NCBI RefSeq assembly: GCF_002355375.1 | Contig: NZ_AP017312.1 | Span: 1,133,001 to 1,197,000, forward strand | Length of the DNA: 64,000 bases | DNA from: Aneurinibacillus soli | GTDB lineage: Bacteria > Bacillota > Bacilli > Aneurinibacillales > Aneurinibacillaceae | Reading direction: 5' to 3' | In this document: one piece after another, positions 27,168 to 37,662 of the stretch | How the letters are laid out: each line of letters starts with the position of its first letter | Position numbering within the stretch: the stretch's first letter is position 1 | Translations under genes and position numbers: made by a program | The notes under the pieces: model-generated | The model's input: the letters and a program-made list of their open reading frames with translations, nothing else | Told to the model about the DNA's origin: nothing | Databases searched by the model: none

Positions 27168-28175
27168 TCAGGCTTGGTGAGAAGCTTGGTACAGGAAACG
27201 TTCATATCCAGAAAAAAAGGAGGCTCTTCGTTTCTTGCCCTTCAGAAGAATAGACACATAATATTCGACTCGGTTTACATGTGGGTTCAATCCACTGTCG
27301 TATACCCCGTTTACTTCACGCAGGAAGTTATCGGGAAAGCGTACAAGTAAAAAAATAAGTGCGATCTGTTCTTCTGTCAGTGGGCGAATCTCGCGGTATG
27401 CGGAAATCGCCTGTTCAAACACATCCATATCCCAGTATTGTAGAACAAGCGCACGATTTAGCAGTTGGACAAGGTCGACAATCGGTGTATCATATCCTGC
27501 TGCATCAAGATCGATGAGCGATGTGCGCTTATCGTGAATCAGGAAATTGTGACTTGCCAGGTCCTTATGAGAAATGCGCTGGTCGCGTAGCGCATCTTTG
27601 TAGTCTTGCGTAAGTAGAGAGTTGCGAGCGATCGTAAGTACATAGTTCGCTTCCTCTTGAATATGAGATGCATTTGATTGAACAAGTTGGGTCAGACGTG
27701 TCCGGGGAAGTTCCTGGTTCTCAAGTTGTGTACACACATTCTGAAAGTCTTCTAGCCGCTTCTCCCATTTGGCGAGCAGAGGTACCCCTGTTTCAGGCGG
27801 TGGACCATATGGAATGCCACTTGAAAGTAAATGGAAATGCGCGAGTGTTTGAACAGCCCGCATAATATCAGCACGGTGAAAATAGCTTCCATTACGGCCA
27901 GGCAAGTGTTCCATTGCGGTCATATAGCGGTCGTTCCATTTAAAAACAGGAACGTGCTGAATAGTCGGGACGTAGCGCACAACATTCGTAAATCCTCGTC
28001 CATGAAGCAGGGCAGCCAGACGAGTCACCCAGGCAGCCAGGGAAAAATCATCATACCCTTTTATAATCCATGTACCACGATTTGTTTCGCAATGCCATAC
28101 GGTACGGCGTACCCACAGGCGGGTAACACGACAGTTATACATTTGCTCAATGGCTGTGACTAGTGATTGTTCCAT
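27168..28175 (-). CDS. CotS/YutH-like spore-coat protein kinase-fold protein
   Basis: 335 residues of the aminoglycoside phosphotransferase/choline-kinase fold. Recognisable pieces are the brace motif HKDLASHNFLI (Brenner-type loop, about 218-228) and LIDLDAAGYD (metal-binding Asp). The Gly-rich loop is poorly conserved (RRTVWHCETNRGTWIIKGY, with a candidate Lys). CotS, CotI and YutH family proteins of spore formers look like this and associate with the coat. True kinase activity is uncertain. AGGAGGATCAC precedes the start. Next to safA on the same strand, which supports a spore role. Confidence 0.75.
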   Translation of the reverse strand: MEQSLVTAIEQMYNCRVTRLWVRRTVWHCETNRGTWIIKGYDDFSLAAWVTRLAALLHGRGFTNVVRYVPTIQHVPVFKWNDRYMTAMEHLPGRNGSYFHRADIMRAVQTLAHFHLLSSGIPYGPPPETGVPLLAKWEKRLEDFQNVCTQLENQELPRTRLTQLVQSNASHIQEEANYVLTIARNSLLTQDYKDALRDQRISHKDLASHNFLIHDKRTSLIDLDAAGYDTPIVDLVQLLNRALVLQYWDMDVFEQAISAYREIRPLTEEQIALIFLLVRFPDNFLREVNGVYDSGLNPHVNRVEYYVSILLKGKKRRASFFSGYERFLYQASHQA

Positions 28176-28243
28176 GTGATCCTCCTGAGATCGCCCTTAA
28201 GTGTTCTCACCCTTATCGTTTCTCTCCCCATCTATTTTTACAG

Positions 28244-28272
28244 AAAAAAAGCGGGGCGTATAGATGCCCCGC
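28244..28272 (-). terminator. Terminator of safA (minus strand)
   Basis: On the minus strand GCGGGGC (28272-28266), loop, GCCCCGC (28257-28251) followed by a seven-T run (28250-28244). Confidence 0.88.
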
Positions 28273-28281
28273 TGCATGATG

Positions 28282-29871
28282 TTAGTCTGTAGAAAGCGAG
28301 GAACTGTCTTCTCGTTTACACCCGCAGCCTTTTTTCTTTTTGCCCCATGTCGGTGCAATCGGCGGATGATATGGCATGCAATCATATCCGTACGGCGTAT
28401 ATGGTGGGAATGTGCTTGGTGCATACGGATTCATGATGTTGCCTGTAATCTGCGGATGACTCGGTGGGAGCATCATATTGTCTGTAATCGGTGGATGCCC
28501 CGGAGGCAGCATCATAGCACCTGTAACTGGTGGATGTCCCGGAGGCAACATCATATTATCGGTAATTGGTAGCTGTGCCTGAGGTAGCATCATGTTGTCT
28601 GTAATCGGTGGATGCCCCGGAGGCAGCATCATAGCACCTGTAACTGATGGATGCCCCGGAGGTAGCATCATATTATCGGTAATCGGTAGCTGTGCCTGAG
28701 GTAGCATCATGTTGCCTGTAATCGGTGGATGCCCCGGAGGCAGCATCATAGCACCTGTAACTGATGGATGCCCCGGAGGTAGCATCATATTATCGGTAAT
28801 CGGTAGCTGTGCCTGAGGTAGCATCATGTTGCCTGTAATCGGTGGATGCCCCGGAGGCAGCATCATAGCACCTGTAACTGATGGATGCCCCGGAGGTAGC
28901 ATCATATTATCGGTAATCGGTAGCTGTGCCTGAGGTAGCATCATGTTGCCTGTAATCGGTGGATATCCCGGTGGTACCATCATATCCGCCATGATTTCAC
29001 TGCCATCACCCGGTGTTGTCAGTGGCATTGTCGGCTGAAAGGGTGACATTGTTCCCATGTATGGAGTCGGTTGCGGCATTGGAGACGGCATCATATGCAT
29101 GTGGCTGCAGCCTGGCATCATTGGCATGGGCATCATTGGTCCGCAATACATTGGCATTTGTGGCATTGGTGGCTGCATAGCTGGTTTCTGAGCTGGTTTG
29201 ACTGCGGGCTTTTTCGCTGCAGGCGGTGCTGGTTGTGCTTCTGGCATGATTGGCGGTTGTGGCATAATTGGTGGCATCGGTATAGATTGCACAGGCATTT
29301 GCGGCATTATTGGCATCGGCATAGGTTGCACAGGCATTTGCGGCATAATCGGTGGCATCGGCATAGATTGCACAGGCATTTGTGGCATTACTGGCATCAC
29401 GGGCTTTACTGGTGCCGGTGCTGGTGGAGTCACAGGTAGTGGTGGGTTCTCCATTATGGGCTTTACTGGTGCCGGTGGAGTTACAGGTAGTGGCGGGTTC
29501 TCCATGATGGGCGGCATTTCTACTGGTGATACGACAGGTGGAATAGGGAGCACAACAGAAGGCTGTTCTTTCACGGGCTTTTCTTTGAAATATTTCTCGC
29601 CACGAATATCATTGAAGTCATCGGTTGCAGATACCGCAGTCAGCTCCAGATTAGAAACCGTATTGGTGTTCGGTTTCGGTGTGTGTGGTGAAGCTGGAAG
29701 ATCAGAAACAAGCATTGTGCTTCCCGTTGGAATTTTTACTTTTAGGCCTGGCACCAGTTTGTCGGGGTTCTTGATGTGTCCGTTTACCTGCTTAAGTGTA
29801 TCAGCGTCAAGGTTGTATCTTTGCGCGATTTTCCCCAGGGTATCGCCTTTTTTTACAACGTGAATTTTCAT
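28282..29871 (-). CDS. safA: SafA-like spore-coat assembly protein with LysM domain and Pro/Met repeats
   Basis: Morphogenetic protein that anchors inner-coat proteins at the cortex edge. It has 529 residues. The N-terminus is a LysM domain (about 1-49, HVVKKGDTLGKIAQRYNLD...), which binds cortex peptidoglycan. Then come a charged linker, Pro/Met-rich stretches (MENPPLPVTPPAP twice; MPQMPVQ units), and 14 tandem 13-residue units. The tail is Tyr/Pro-rich and ends in a basic Cys motif KKKKGCGCKRE, which could cross-link. GGAGGAAGG precedes the ATG. The LysM-plus-repeat layout matches SafA of spore formers; the repeat sequence itself is unlike that of B. subtilis. Confidence 0.82.
   Translation of the reverse strand: MKIHVVKKGDTLGKIAQRYNLDADTLKQVNGHIKNPDKLVPGLKVKIPTGSTMLVSDLPASPHTPKPNTNTVSNLELTAVSATDDFNDIRGEKYFKEKPVKEQPSVVLPIPPVVSPVEMPPIMENPPLPVTPPAPVKPIMENPPLPVTPPAPAPVKPVMPVMPQMPVQSMPMPPIMPQMPVQPMPMPIMPQMPVQSIPMPPIMPQPPIMPEAQPAPPAAKKPAVKPAQKPAMQPPMPQMPMYCGPMMPMPMMPGCSHMHMMPSPMPQPTPYMGTMSPFQPTMPLTTPGDGSEIMADMMVPPGYPPITGNMMLPQAQLPITDNMMLPPGHPSVTGAMMLPPGHPPITGNMMLPQAQLPITDNMMLPPGHPSVTGAMMLPPGHPPITGNMMLPQAQLPITDNMMLPPGHPSVTGAMMLPPGHPPITDNMMLPQAQLPITDNMMLPPGHPPVTGAMMLPPGHPPITDNMMLPPSHPQITGNIMNPYAPSTFPPYTPYGYDCMPYHPPIAPTWGKKKKGCGCKREDSSSLSTD
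28438..28983 (-). repeat. Tandem repeat in safA: 14 units of 39 bp in a 117-bp higher-order pattern
   Basis: 14 codon-phased units of 13 residues, type MMLPPGHPPITGN. They alternate in a three-unit order (QAQLPITDN, PGHPSVTGA, PGHPPITGN), so the DNA repeats with a 117-bp period. The first and last units are the most divergent (MMVPPGYPPITGN and MMLPPSHPQITGN). In-phase length keeps the frame open, so unit number can change without damage. Confidence 0.93.
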
Positions 29872-30006
29872 AATGATGGACCTTCCTCCCTTTCAAAAGT
29901 ACGGTACATCATATTCATAGGCGGGCGATTTGTCACCCTGTATAAAAAAATCCCTTTTAGGACAAGATAGGAAGTAAAAACTGTCTTTGTTTAAGAAGGG
30001 ATGCGT

Positions 30007-30594
30007 ATGCAGAATCGAAAAACGCCAGATATATCGCGCCGCCACTGGTGGACTATTGTCGCGTTTGCTGTTTTGCTTGGGCTTATATTCGGCGGCAGCT
30101 TGCTGTATGGCTACCGTACAATTGAGCAGTTAACAGGGAAGGAAACAGCCCGACAGGCGGTTGATGTTTTATTACAGCGTACCTATTTGTGCGGCAAAAT
30201 GGAAGAGGAAACAAGGCGCGAATTCGTTTCATCCGCTCAGGAGCTCACAGAGCGTTATTCGGGATGGACGCTTGTTTCGAATGAGCAAAATAAATATACG
30301 TTTAGGCAGAATGTAGATGCACTGGCTCCCGGATGCGGAGAGCGGGCGTACTTTGGAATAAATACGAATGGTGATTTGACACTGTTTGATGGTCTCCCGA
30401 AAGATGGAAAAGTGATGCAGACGTTTTTTCAAATTGATACGAAAAAGCTGGAAGCCACTCTTCCGACAGAAGAACTTACCTTGCTGCGCCAGGGCATTCG
30501 GGTGAATGATGAAGCGGAATATCACTCTATCTTATCTACGTATGAAGAGTTTGCGAATACAAAAGAGAACGATGCGGCGACCATGGCTCACTAG
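30007..30594 (+). CDS. bofC: Forespore regulator BofC
   Basis: Bypass-of-forespore protein that restrains SpoIVB and so the SpoIVF complex. It has 195 residues with a membrane or signal helix (about 14-36), the conserved LLQRTYLCGKMEEET (about 55-70) and ALAPGCGERAYFGINTNGDLTLFDG segments that mark the family. ATG 30007 suits AAGAAGGG at 29993-30000; ATG 30001 is too close. Upstream of ruvA as in B. subtilis. Confidence 0.9.
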   Translation: MQNRKTPDISRRHWWTIVAFAVLLGLIFGGSLLYGYRTIEQLTGKETARQAVDVLLQRTYLCGKMEEETRREFVSSAQELTERYSGWTLVSNEQNKYTFRQNVDALAPGCGERAYFGINTNGDLTLFDGLPKDGKVMQTFFQIDTKKLEATLPTEELTLLRQGIRVNDEAEYHSILSTYEEFANTKENDAATMAH

Positions 30595-30688
30595 CCAGGC
30601 GCCGTATTTTTGTGGGAAAGAAAGTATGTTCGTGTTTTTTCTTATGGTGTACAATAGGAGGATAATAAACGGGAAGGGAATCAAAAGC

Positions 30689-31324
30689 ATGATTGATTTT
30701 ATTGAGGGACAGGTTGCTTACGTCGAGACGGATGCGGTTGTTATCGCGTCTAATGGAGTAGGGTATCGCATATTTATGGGGAATCCCTTCCGCTATCGCG
30801 AAGGAGAAGGGCAGACAGTCCGTATGTATACGCACCATTATGTGCGGGAAGATGCGATGCATCTGTATGGATTTGCGACGCGGGGAGAGCGGGACTTATT
30901 CCGCAAGCTGCTTGATGTATCAGGAATCGGGCCGAAGGGAGCATTAGCGATGGTGTCGGCTGGAACACCGGAGCAGATCATCGGTGCGGTTGCGCATGAG
31001 GATATTGACTTTCTGACACGCTTTCCGGGCATTGGGAAAAAGACGGCACAACGCATTATTCTGGATCTGAAAGACAAATTGAAAAAAATGCCGGTACTTA
31101 CAGTTGCTACGCGTGTGGAAGGTATGCCGGATACGGCTGAACAAGAGGATTTGTTTGGTGCATTTGCAGAGCCGAAAGAAGAAGCCATGGAAGCGCTCGC
31201 TGCGCTCGGCTACAGCCAGACAGAGATTCAGAAGGTCATGAAGAAGATGGAAAAAGACGGGACCGATCTCGGGTCAACAGACCAAATTATTAAGCGAGCA
31301 CTACAGCTTTTTGTGATGAAGTAA
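30689..31324 (+). CDS. ruvA: Holliday junction branch migration protein RuvA
   Basis: Binds four-way DNA junctions and loads RuvB. It has 211 residues: OB fold, two helix-hairpin-helix motifs (VSGIGPKGALAMV and FPGIGKKTAQRIIL) and a C-terminal RuvB-binding domain after an acidic linker. ATG 30689 (MIDFIEGQV) follows GGGAAGGGAA by 9 bases. Confidence 0.95.
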   Translation: MIDFIEGQVAYVETDAVVIASNGVGYRIFMGNPFRYREGEGQTVRMYTHHYVREDAMHLYGFATRGERDLFRKLLDVSGIGPKGALAMVSAGTPEQIIGAVAHEDIDFLTRFPGIGKKTAQRIILDLKDKLKKMPVLTVATRVEGMPDTAEQEDLFGAFAEPKEEAMEALAALGYSQTEIQKVMKKMEKDGTDLGSTDQIIKRALQLFVMK

Positions 31325-31333
31325 GGGGGGAGT

Positions 31334-32341
31334 ATGGTGGATGAACGAATGGTGTCGGCGAATTCTTTTGATGCCGGAGAACACACGATGGAATTCAGCC
31401 TTCGTCCCCGCTATCTGGCAGAGTACATCGGTCAGAAGCAGATTAAAGATAACTTGAAGATTTTTATCGAAGCGGCTAAAATGCGCAGCGAAGCGCTGGA
31501 TCATGTACTGTTGTATGGACCACCGGGACTGGGCAAAACAACGCTGTCGATGATTATCGCTAACGAACTCGGCGTGAACCTGCGCACGACATCGGGACCG
31601 GCGATTGAGCGTCCAGGGGATCTGGCGGCGATATTGACCGGGCTTGGTGAGGGGGATGTACTGTTCATCGATGAGATTCATCGCCTGCCGCGCAGCGTGG
31701 AAGAAGTGCTGTATCCAGCGATGGAAGATTATGCGCTTGATATTGTCATCGGCAAGGGACCGGGGGCGAAGTCGGTACGCCTTGATTTACCGCCGTTCAC
31801 CCTGGTTGGGGCGACGACACGGGCGGGGATGCTGTCGGCTCCGCTTCGTGACCGATTCGGCGTGGTGAGTCGGCTTGAATATTATACGGTACAGGAGTTA
31901 GCATACATTGTCCTGCGTGCGGCGGAACTGTTTGACGTGGAGATTCGCGGCGAGGGAGCGGAAGAGATTGCTCGTCGTTCCCGTGGCACACCACGGATTG
32001 CGAATCGATTGTTGAAGCGGGTGCGTGATTTTGCTCAAGTGCAGGGCGACGGCATTATTACCAATGTGGTGGCACAGGAAGCATTGGAGCGCATTCAGGT
32101 GGACCGACTCGGACTTGATGACATTGATCATAAGCTGCTATTTGCGATTATGGATTTGTTCCGGGGAGGTCCAGTCGGGCTTGATACGCTGTCGGCGACG
32201 ATCAGTGAGGAAGCGACAACGATTGAGGATGTGTGTGAGCCGTATCTCATGCAGATTGGCTTTTTGCAGCGAACACCAAGAGGGCGCATTGTGACGCCGC
32301 ACGCCTATCAATATTTCGGACGGGAGATGCCAGAGATATGA
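31334..32341 (+). CDS. ruvB: Holliday junction ATPase RuvB
   Basis: AAA+ motor that drives branch migration. It has 335 residues with Walker [10 protein letters not shown] (about 60), [14 protein letters not shown] (Walker B), sensor [18 protein letters not shown] and a winged-helix end ([16 protein letters not shown]). 9 bp after ruvA; its last 4 bp overlap the next gene. Confidence 0.96.
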   Translation: MVDERMVSANSFDAGEHTMEFSLRPRYLAEYIGQKQIKDNLKIFIEAAKMRSEALDHVLLYGPPGLGKTTLSMIIANELGVNLRTTSGPAIERPGDLAAILTGLGEGDVLFIDEIHRLPRSVEEVLYPAMEDYALDIVIGKGPGAKSVRLDLPPFTLVGATTRAGMLSAPLRDRFGVVSRLEYYTVQELAYIVLRAAELFDVEIRGEGAEEIARRSRGTPRIANRLLKRVRDFAQVQGDGIITNVVAQEALERIQVDRLGLDDIDHKLLFAIMDLFRGGPVGLDTLSATISEEATTIEDVCEPYLMQIGFLQRTPRGRIVTPHAYQYFGREMPEI

Positions 32342-32556
32342 ATCCAATGGCAAAGCTGCTCATTATTGGTGGGGTGATCTTGATTGTCATCGGCCTGCTC
32401 TGGCAGGTAGGGGGACGGTTTTTGAATCTCGGGCGTTTGCCAGGTGACATCGTCGTGGAGAAGGAAAACTTTCGCTTCTATTTCCCGGTTGTCACATGTA
32501 TCGTGCTTAGTGTTGTGCTGTCGCTTATTATGTATGTCATCCGCTTATTTCGATAA
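32338..32556 (+). CDS. DUF2905 membrane protein
   Basis: 72 residues, two hydrophobic helices (about 6-25 and 47-70) joined by the conserved [23 protein letters not shown]. Role unknown. ATGA overlap with ruvB suggests co-translation; commonly found after ruvB. Confidence 0.88.
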   Translation: MNPMAKLLIIGGVILIVIGLLWQVGGRFLNLGRLPGDIVVEKENFRFYFPVVTCIVLSVVLSLIMYVIRLFR

Positions 32557-32625
32557 TGTAGGGAAAACGAGGGCTTTTACACGGTCACTCGTTTTTCTTT
32601 ACAGTCACTAATGAGGAGGAGTTGT

Positions 32626-33453
32626 ATGCAAACAGAAGGATTATTTGGCCAACATATCTGGCGGCTCGTAGACCAGTCGAAAACACATCCGTCGTTTCAC
32701 GCTCTGTATTCGTTCGCTATAGACGATACACTTTGTACATCTGTCCAGCAGGGGACAAGCCCGGCGGTTGTGCGCACATGGGTACATCACCAGAACATTG
32801 TGCTTGGCAATGTGGATACGAAGCTTACCCGGCTTGCGGATGGACTTGCCTATTTGCAAGAGTGCGGCTATACGCCGATTGTTCGTAATTCTGGCGGAGC
32901 AGCTGTTGTGCTAGATGAGGGAGTGCTCAATATTTCGCTTATTCTGCCGACGACGGATGCTTTTGCGGATATTCATGCTGGATATCGAGCAATGGTTGAG
33001 TTTATTCGCCTGTTACTTGCGCCGTATGGAGCAGTAGTGGATACCGGAGAGGTAGTCGGCTCATACTGTCCAGGAGATTTTGATGTAAGTATTGATGGCC
33101 GGAAATTTGGCGGTCTGGCACAGCGCAGGCGGCGTGGAGCAGTGGCGGTGCAAGCGTTTCTTTTGGCCGATGAAGGCGGAACTGCACGGGCGGAGTTGGT
33201 GAAGAGATTTTATTCTATTTCTTCGGTGGAAGGCGACACATACCCCGATGTGAAGCCAGACACACTGGCGTCTCTGAGTGAACTGCTTGGCGTTACGATT
33301 TCATGTGCCGATCTGCAGGCGCGTATCGCAGAAGTATTAGCAGAGAAGGCGGATGAAGTTCGTACATCCGTACAGCTTTTGCCGCAGGAATCAGAAGAGT
33401 TCAACCGTAATTTAGCAGGTATGCAGGCACGTAACCCGCAGCTTGAAATCTAA
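32626..33453 (+). CDS. lipL: LipL-type octanoyl-[GcvH]:protein N-octanoyltransferase
   Basis: Amidotransferase of the LplA/LipB fold that moves octanoyl from GcvH to E2 proteins. It has 275 residues. Motif RNSGGAAVVLDEGVLNISL is the family's binding segment; Cys148 in GSYCPGDFDVSIDGRKFGGLAQRR is at the place of the LipL catalytic Cys, and the Lys of that motif is conserved. Start ATG 32626 after GAGGAGGAG; the earlier in-frame ATG overlaps that site. Lipoate ligase LplJ is the alternative, but that family is longer. Confidence 0.82.
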   Translation: MQTEGLFGQHIWRLVDQSKTHPSFHALYSFAIDDTLCTSVQQGTSPAVVRTWVHHQNIVLGNVDTKLTRLADGLAYLQECGYTPIVRNSGGAAVVLDEGVLNISLILPTTDAFADIHAGYRAMVEFIRLLLAPYGAVVDTGEVVGSYCPGDFDVSIDGRKFGGLAQRRRRGAVAVQAFLLADEGGTARAELVKRFYSISSVEGDTYPDVKPDTLASLSELLGVTISCADLQARIAEVLAEKADEVRTSVQLLPQESEEFNRNLAGMQARNPQLEI

Positions 33454-33548
33454 TCGTTCATAGAAGTGTTTAACTTTTTGCCCCCCTTTCTCTCTCATTT
33501 TTTGCTAGAATGGTAGCATAAGAAAAAAAGAGAAAGGGTGGGAGAGTT

Positions 33549-34955
33549 ATGAAACTGGGAAAAGTACTACCTGCAATTCTTGGCATGGGGCTTTTGCTTC
33601 CGGTGAGTGCGAATGTTGCTTTCGCCGACGAACCTCAGGTGAGAGTGGAAGTTACAACGCCTTTCTCACTTGCTGCTTCCGAGGTTGTGACCAAAGTTTC
33701 GTTTACTGTGCTCGATACATACACTGTTCAAGGCAATTCAGGAGTTACGTTGACTCCCGGACAAAACTACTACGTAAAGATAGAGGCAGGAAAGCTACGA
33801 TTATATGAAGACGGTTTGCTGCCACAATTGCTCACAGAAAGCTCCACATCGATTATCGTGGAACCAACACAACCAAATACCGAGCAAGCTGTGGTACAAC
33901 TGAAAGGAAAGAAAAGTACATACGGTTATCGGGACGCGATGGAATTCAGTCTGAGTACGAAAGGCGTACTCCAGACGATCGCTTCGATCAACAATATTGA
34001 CATGGAAGATTACTTGCGTGGTGTTGTACCACGTGAGATGAGCAGTTCATGGGAACGAGAAGCACTCAAAGCGCAAGCGGTTGCAGCACGTACATATGCG
34101 ATGCGTCAGATGAAAGCGAATCCCCTCATCAACGACACAGTGAAATATCAGGCCTATGAAGGGGCTAACATTGAAGGAGCGAATTCGAATGCGGCTGTCG
34201 CGGAAACAGCCGGACAGGTACTCATGCACGATGGTAAACTAATCGATGCTCTGTACAGCGCAAGTAATGGCGGATATACAGAGGGACCGGAAAACGTATG
34301 GAATGGCTCGCCAATTCCATACTTGACAGCCAAACCGGACCCGTATGATAGTACAATCTCACCGCATAAAAGCTGGCAGGTTACATTAAAAGCAGCCGAC
34401 ATTCAGAGTAAGATTAAAAGCATGAAGCCAGCGACGGGTACGATTACAGGTGTGACAGCTCAGACGGATGAGTCCGGACGAGTGGTTGATCTAGCTATTC
34501 AGGGAGATAAGGGAGTCGTTCACCTGAAAAAAGACGCGACTCGTACCGTACTTGGACTGAAAAGCATGCGTTACAGCGTACAGATGAACGGAGGAAATCA
34601 AGCAGGCGGAACGTCGGTGGCTCAATCATTGATGACGATTGATGGAAATGGCACCATTGCGAATCCGAATGCAGTTATGGTGACGAGTGGCAATGCAACT
34701 AAACAGGTAACAGGACCGATCTATGTGCAGAGCGCTTCAGGAGTGAAGGAAGCAGTTACAACGACAAATTCTTCTGCTTCACAGCCAGGTACACCGCTTA
34801 CGTCTGTGACGTTTACGGGTAGCGGCTGGGGACATGGTGTCGGGATGAGTCAGTGGGGAGCCAAACAGATGGCCAAGGAAGGCATGACATATCAGGACAT
34901 CCTTGATTTCTATTATGGCCCGGCTCGTGCAATAGGCGGTTACGGCGCGGAATAA
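33549..34955 (+). CDS. spoIID: SpoIID/LytB-domain protein
   Basis: Lytic transglycosylase domain family needed for engulfment. It has 468 residues with a signal peptide (about 1-26, cleavage near AFADEP), a Pro/Thr-rich stretch, and the SpoIID domain: MEDYLRGVVPREMSSSWEREALKAQAVAARTYA (contains the catalytic Glu of family members) and the C-terminal GSGWGHGVGMSQWGAKQMA...DILDFYYGPA. Separate from the atpC-murA neighbourhood of B. subtilis spoIID, so it might be a paralogue. GGGAGAG precedes the ATG. Confidence 0.82.
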   Translation: MKLGKVLPAILGMGLLLPVSANVAFADEPQVRVEVTTPFSLAASEVVTKVSFTVLDTYTVQGNSGVTLTPGQNYYVKIEAGKLRLYEDGLLPQLLTESSTSIIVEPTQPNTEQAVVQLKGKKSTYGYRDAMEFSLSTKGVLQTIASINNIDMEDYLRGVVPREMSSSWEREALKAQAVAARTYAMRQMKANPLINDTVKYQAYEGANIEGANSNAAVAETAGQVLMHDGKLIDALYSASNGGYTEGPENVWNGSPIPYLTAKPDPYDSTISPHKSWQVTLKAADIQSKIKSMKPATGTITGVTAQTDESGRVVDLAIQGDKGVVHLKKDATRTVLGLKSMRYSVQMNGGNQAGGTSVAQSLMTIDGNGTIANPNAVMVTSGNATKQVTGPIYVQSASGVKEAVTTTNSSASQPGTPLTSVTFTGSGWGHGVGMSQWGAKQMAKEGMTYQDILDFYYGPARAIGGYGAE

Positions 34956-35045
34956 TCCGCGCCTTTTCTTGCATAAGGCGGCAAAAATCGGTATGATTAA
35001 AACCGTTACACCTATTGAGGCTACAAAGAAATCGAGGGATCGAAC

Positions 35046-36074
35046 GTGAACGTTCAAGATTTTGACTTTTATCTGCCGGAAGAACTCATCGCCCAGAATC
35101 CACTTGCAGACCGGACAGGCTCGCGCCTGCTCGTACTTGATAAGGAAAGCGGTGCGGTAGCACATCGGCAGTTTACTGGCCTAAAGGAATATGTGAAAGC
35201 CGGCGATACGCTTGTGTTAAATGATACACGTGTCATCCCTGCCCGGCTTTTTGGCGTGAAAGAAGGAACGGGTGCGCATATTGAAGTGCTTCTGCTCAAA
35301 CCGCTTGGTGACGATAAGTGGGAAACGCTTGTGCGTCCGGGCAAGCGTGTGCGGGAGGGAGCACGCATTCAGTTCGGGGATGGACTGCTTGTGGCGGAAT
35401 GCCTCGGTAGCACGGACATTGGCGGCCGGATTATGAAGTTTGAATATGATGGCATCTTCAATGAACTGCTTGATCAACTTGGCGAGATGCCGCTTCCACC
35501 GTACATTAAGGCGCAACTATCCGACCGTGAGCGCTACCAGACTGTGTATGCGAAGCACAGTGGCTCTGCGGCGGCGCCGACAGCGGGCTTACATTTTACG
35601 GAAGACTATCTAGAAGAAATCAAAGCGCTTGGTGTGAATCTTGCATTCGTGACGCTTCATGTCGGACTCGGGACATTTCGTCCGGTATCGGCGGATACGA
35701 TTGAAGAGCATGAGATGCATAGCGAGTTTTATAGCTTGAATGAAGAGAACGCTCGCATTATTAATGAAACGAAAGCGCGTGGTAACCGTATTATAGCTGT
35801 GGGGACAACGTCCTGCCGTACGCTTGAGACGATCGGGAAGAAATATAACGGGGAACTTCGGGCCGAAGAAGGTTGGACGGGGATTTTTATTTATCCGGGC
35901 TACGAGTTCTCCGTGATTGATGGCATGGTGACGAATTTTCACTTGCCGAAATCGACGCTTGTTATGCTGATCAGTGCACTTGCAGGACGTGAACATGTTC
36001 TGCGTGCTTATAAGGAAGCGGTAGAAGAGGAATATCGGTTCTTCAGCTTTGGCGATGCGATGCTTATTTTGTAG
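35046..36074 (+). CDS. queA: tRNA preQ1(34) S-adenosylmethionine ribosyltransferase-isomerase
   Basis: Makes epoxyqueuosine on tRNA by ribosyl transfer from S-adenosylmethionine. It has 342 residues; motifs [27 protein letters not shown] and [12 protein letters not shown] are typical. GTG start with GAGGG 8 bases upstream. tgt follows after 18 bp, completing the queuosine pair. Confidence 0.96.
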   Translation: MNVQDFDFYLPEELIAQNPLADRTGSRLLVLDKESGAVAHRQFTGLKEYVKAGDTLVLNDTRVIPARLFGVKEGTGAHIEVLLLKPLGDDKWETLVRPGKRVREGARIQFGDGLLVAECLGSTDIGGRIMKFEYDGIFNELLDQLGEMPLPPYIKAQLSDRERYQTVYAKHSGSAAAPTAGLHFTEDYLEEIKALGVNLAFVTLHVGLGTFRPVSADTIEEHEMHSEFYSLNEENARIINETKARGNRIIAVGTTSCRTLETIGKKYNGELRAEEGWTGIFIYPGYEFSVIDGMVTNFHLPKSTLVMLISALAGREHVLRAYKEAVEEEYRFFSFGDAMLIL

Positions 36075-37223
<1,149 letters not shown>

Positions 37224-37289
37224 TCCGACGCAATGCGTTGGGACAAGAATATACTATACATTAAGTGAAAAAAGGAGGATTTTATTACA

Positions 37290-37601
37290 ATGGGACAGGG
37301 AGCACAATCGATTATACTATGGGTAGTTATGTTTGCGATCTTTTATTTCCTTCTGATTCGTCCGAATCAGAAGCGTCAAAAGCAACGCAATATTATGCTC
37401 GGTCAGCTGAAAAAAGGAGATAAAGTTGTAACAATCGGTGGCCTGCATGGCACGATTGATCTGATTAACGAAGAAGCAGGTACAGTCGTACTGAACGCAG
37501 GTGGCAATAAGCTGACGTTTGATAAAGTAGCGGTACAAAATGTAGCCGGTGAGAAGGCAGCGGCTCCGTCTCTTGAGAAGAAAGAAGAAGAGAGCAAGTA
37601 A
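37290..37601 (+). CDS. yajC: Preprotein translocase subunit YajC
   Basis: Accessory subunit of SecDF-YajC. It has 103 residues: one membrane helix (about 7-27), then RPNQKRQKQRNIMLGQLKKGDKVVTIGGLHG. AAAGGAGG precedes the ATG. Confidence 0.93.
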   Translation: MGQGAQSIILWVVMFAIFYFLLIRPNQKRQKQRNIMLGQLKKGDKVVTIGGLHGTIDLINEEAGTVVLNAGGNKLTFDKVAVQNVAGEKAAAPSLEKKEEESK

Positions 37602-37604
37602 AAC

Positions 37605-37636
37605 AAAACGGTGGTCCCATAGCGGGCCACCGTTTT
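37605..37636. terminator. Bidirectional terminator between yajC and kimA
   Basis: AAAACGGTGGTCC (37605-37617) and GGGCCACCGTTTT (37624-37636) form a symmetric stem flanked by A and T runs. Confidence 0.88.
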
Positions 37637-37662
37637 CATGTTGCAGAGGTTGTTATCTTTCT

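Noticed and set aside
28438-28983. CRISPR-like tandem array
   Set aside because: Units are contiguous, codon-phased and without unique spacers. It is a protein repeat in safA.
29198-29863. Plus-strand open frame of 221 codons opposite safA, Gly-rich
   Set aside because: It is the antisense of Pro/Met-rich codons, and the LysM-containing minus-strand gene is clearly real.
32564-32596. Terminator after the DUF2905 gene (AAAACGAG / CTCGTTTTT)
   Set aside because: The stem is only about 8 weak pairs around a 16-nt loop, too poor to list as a feature.
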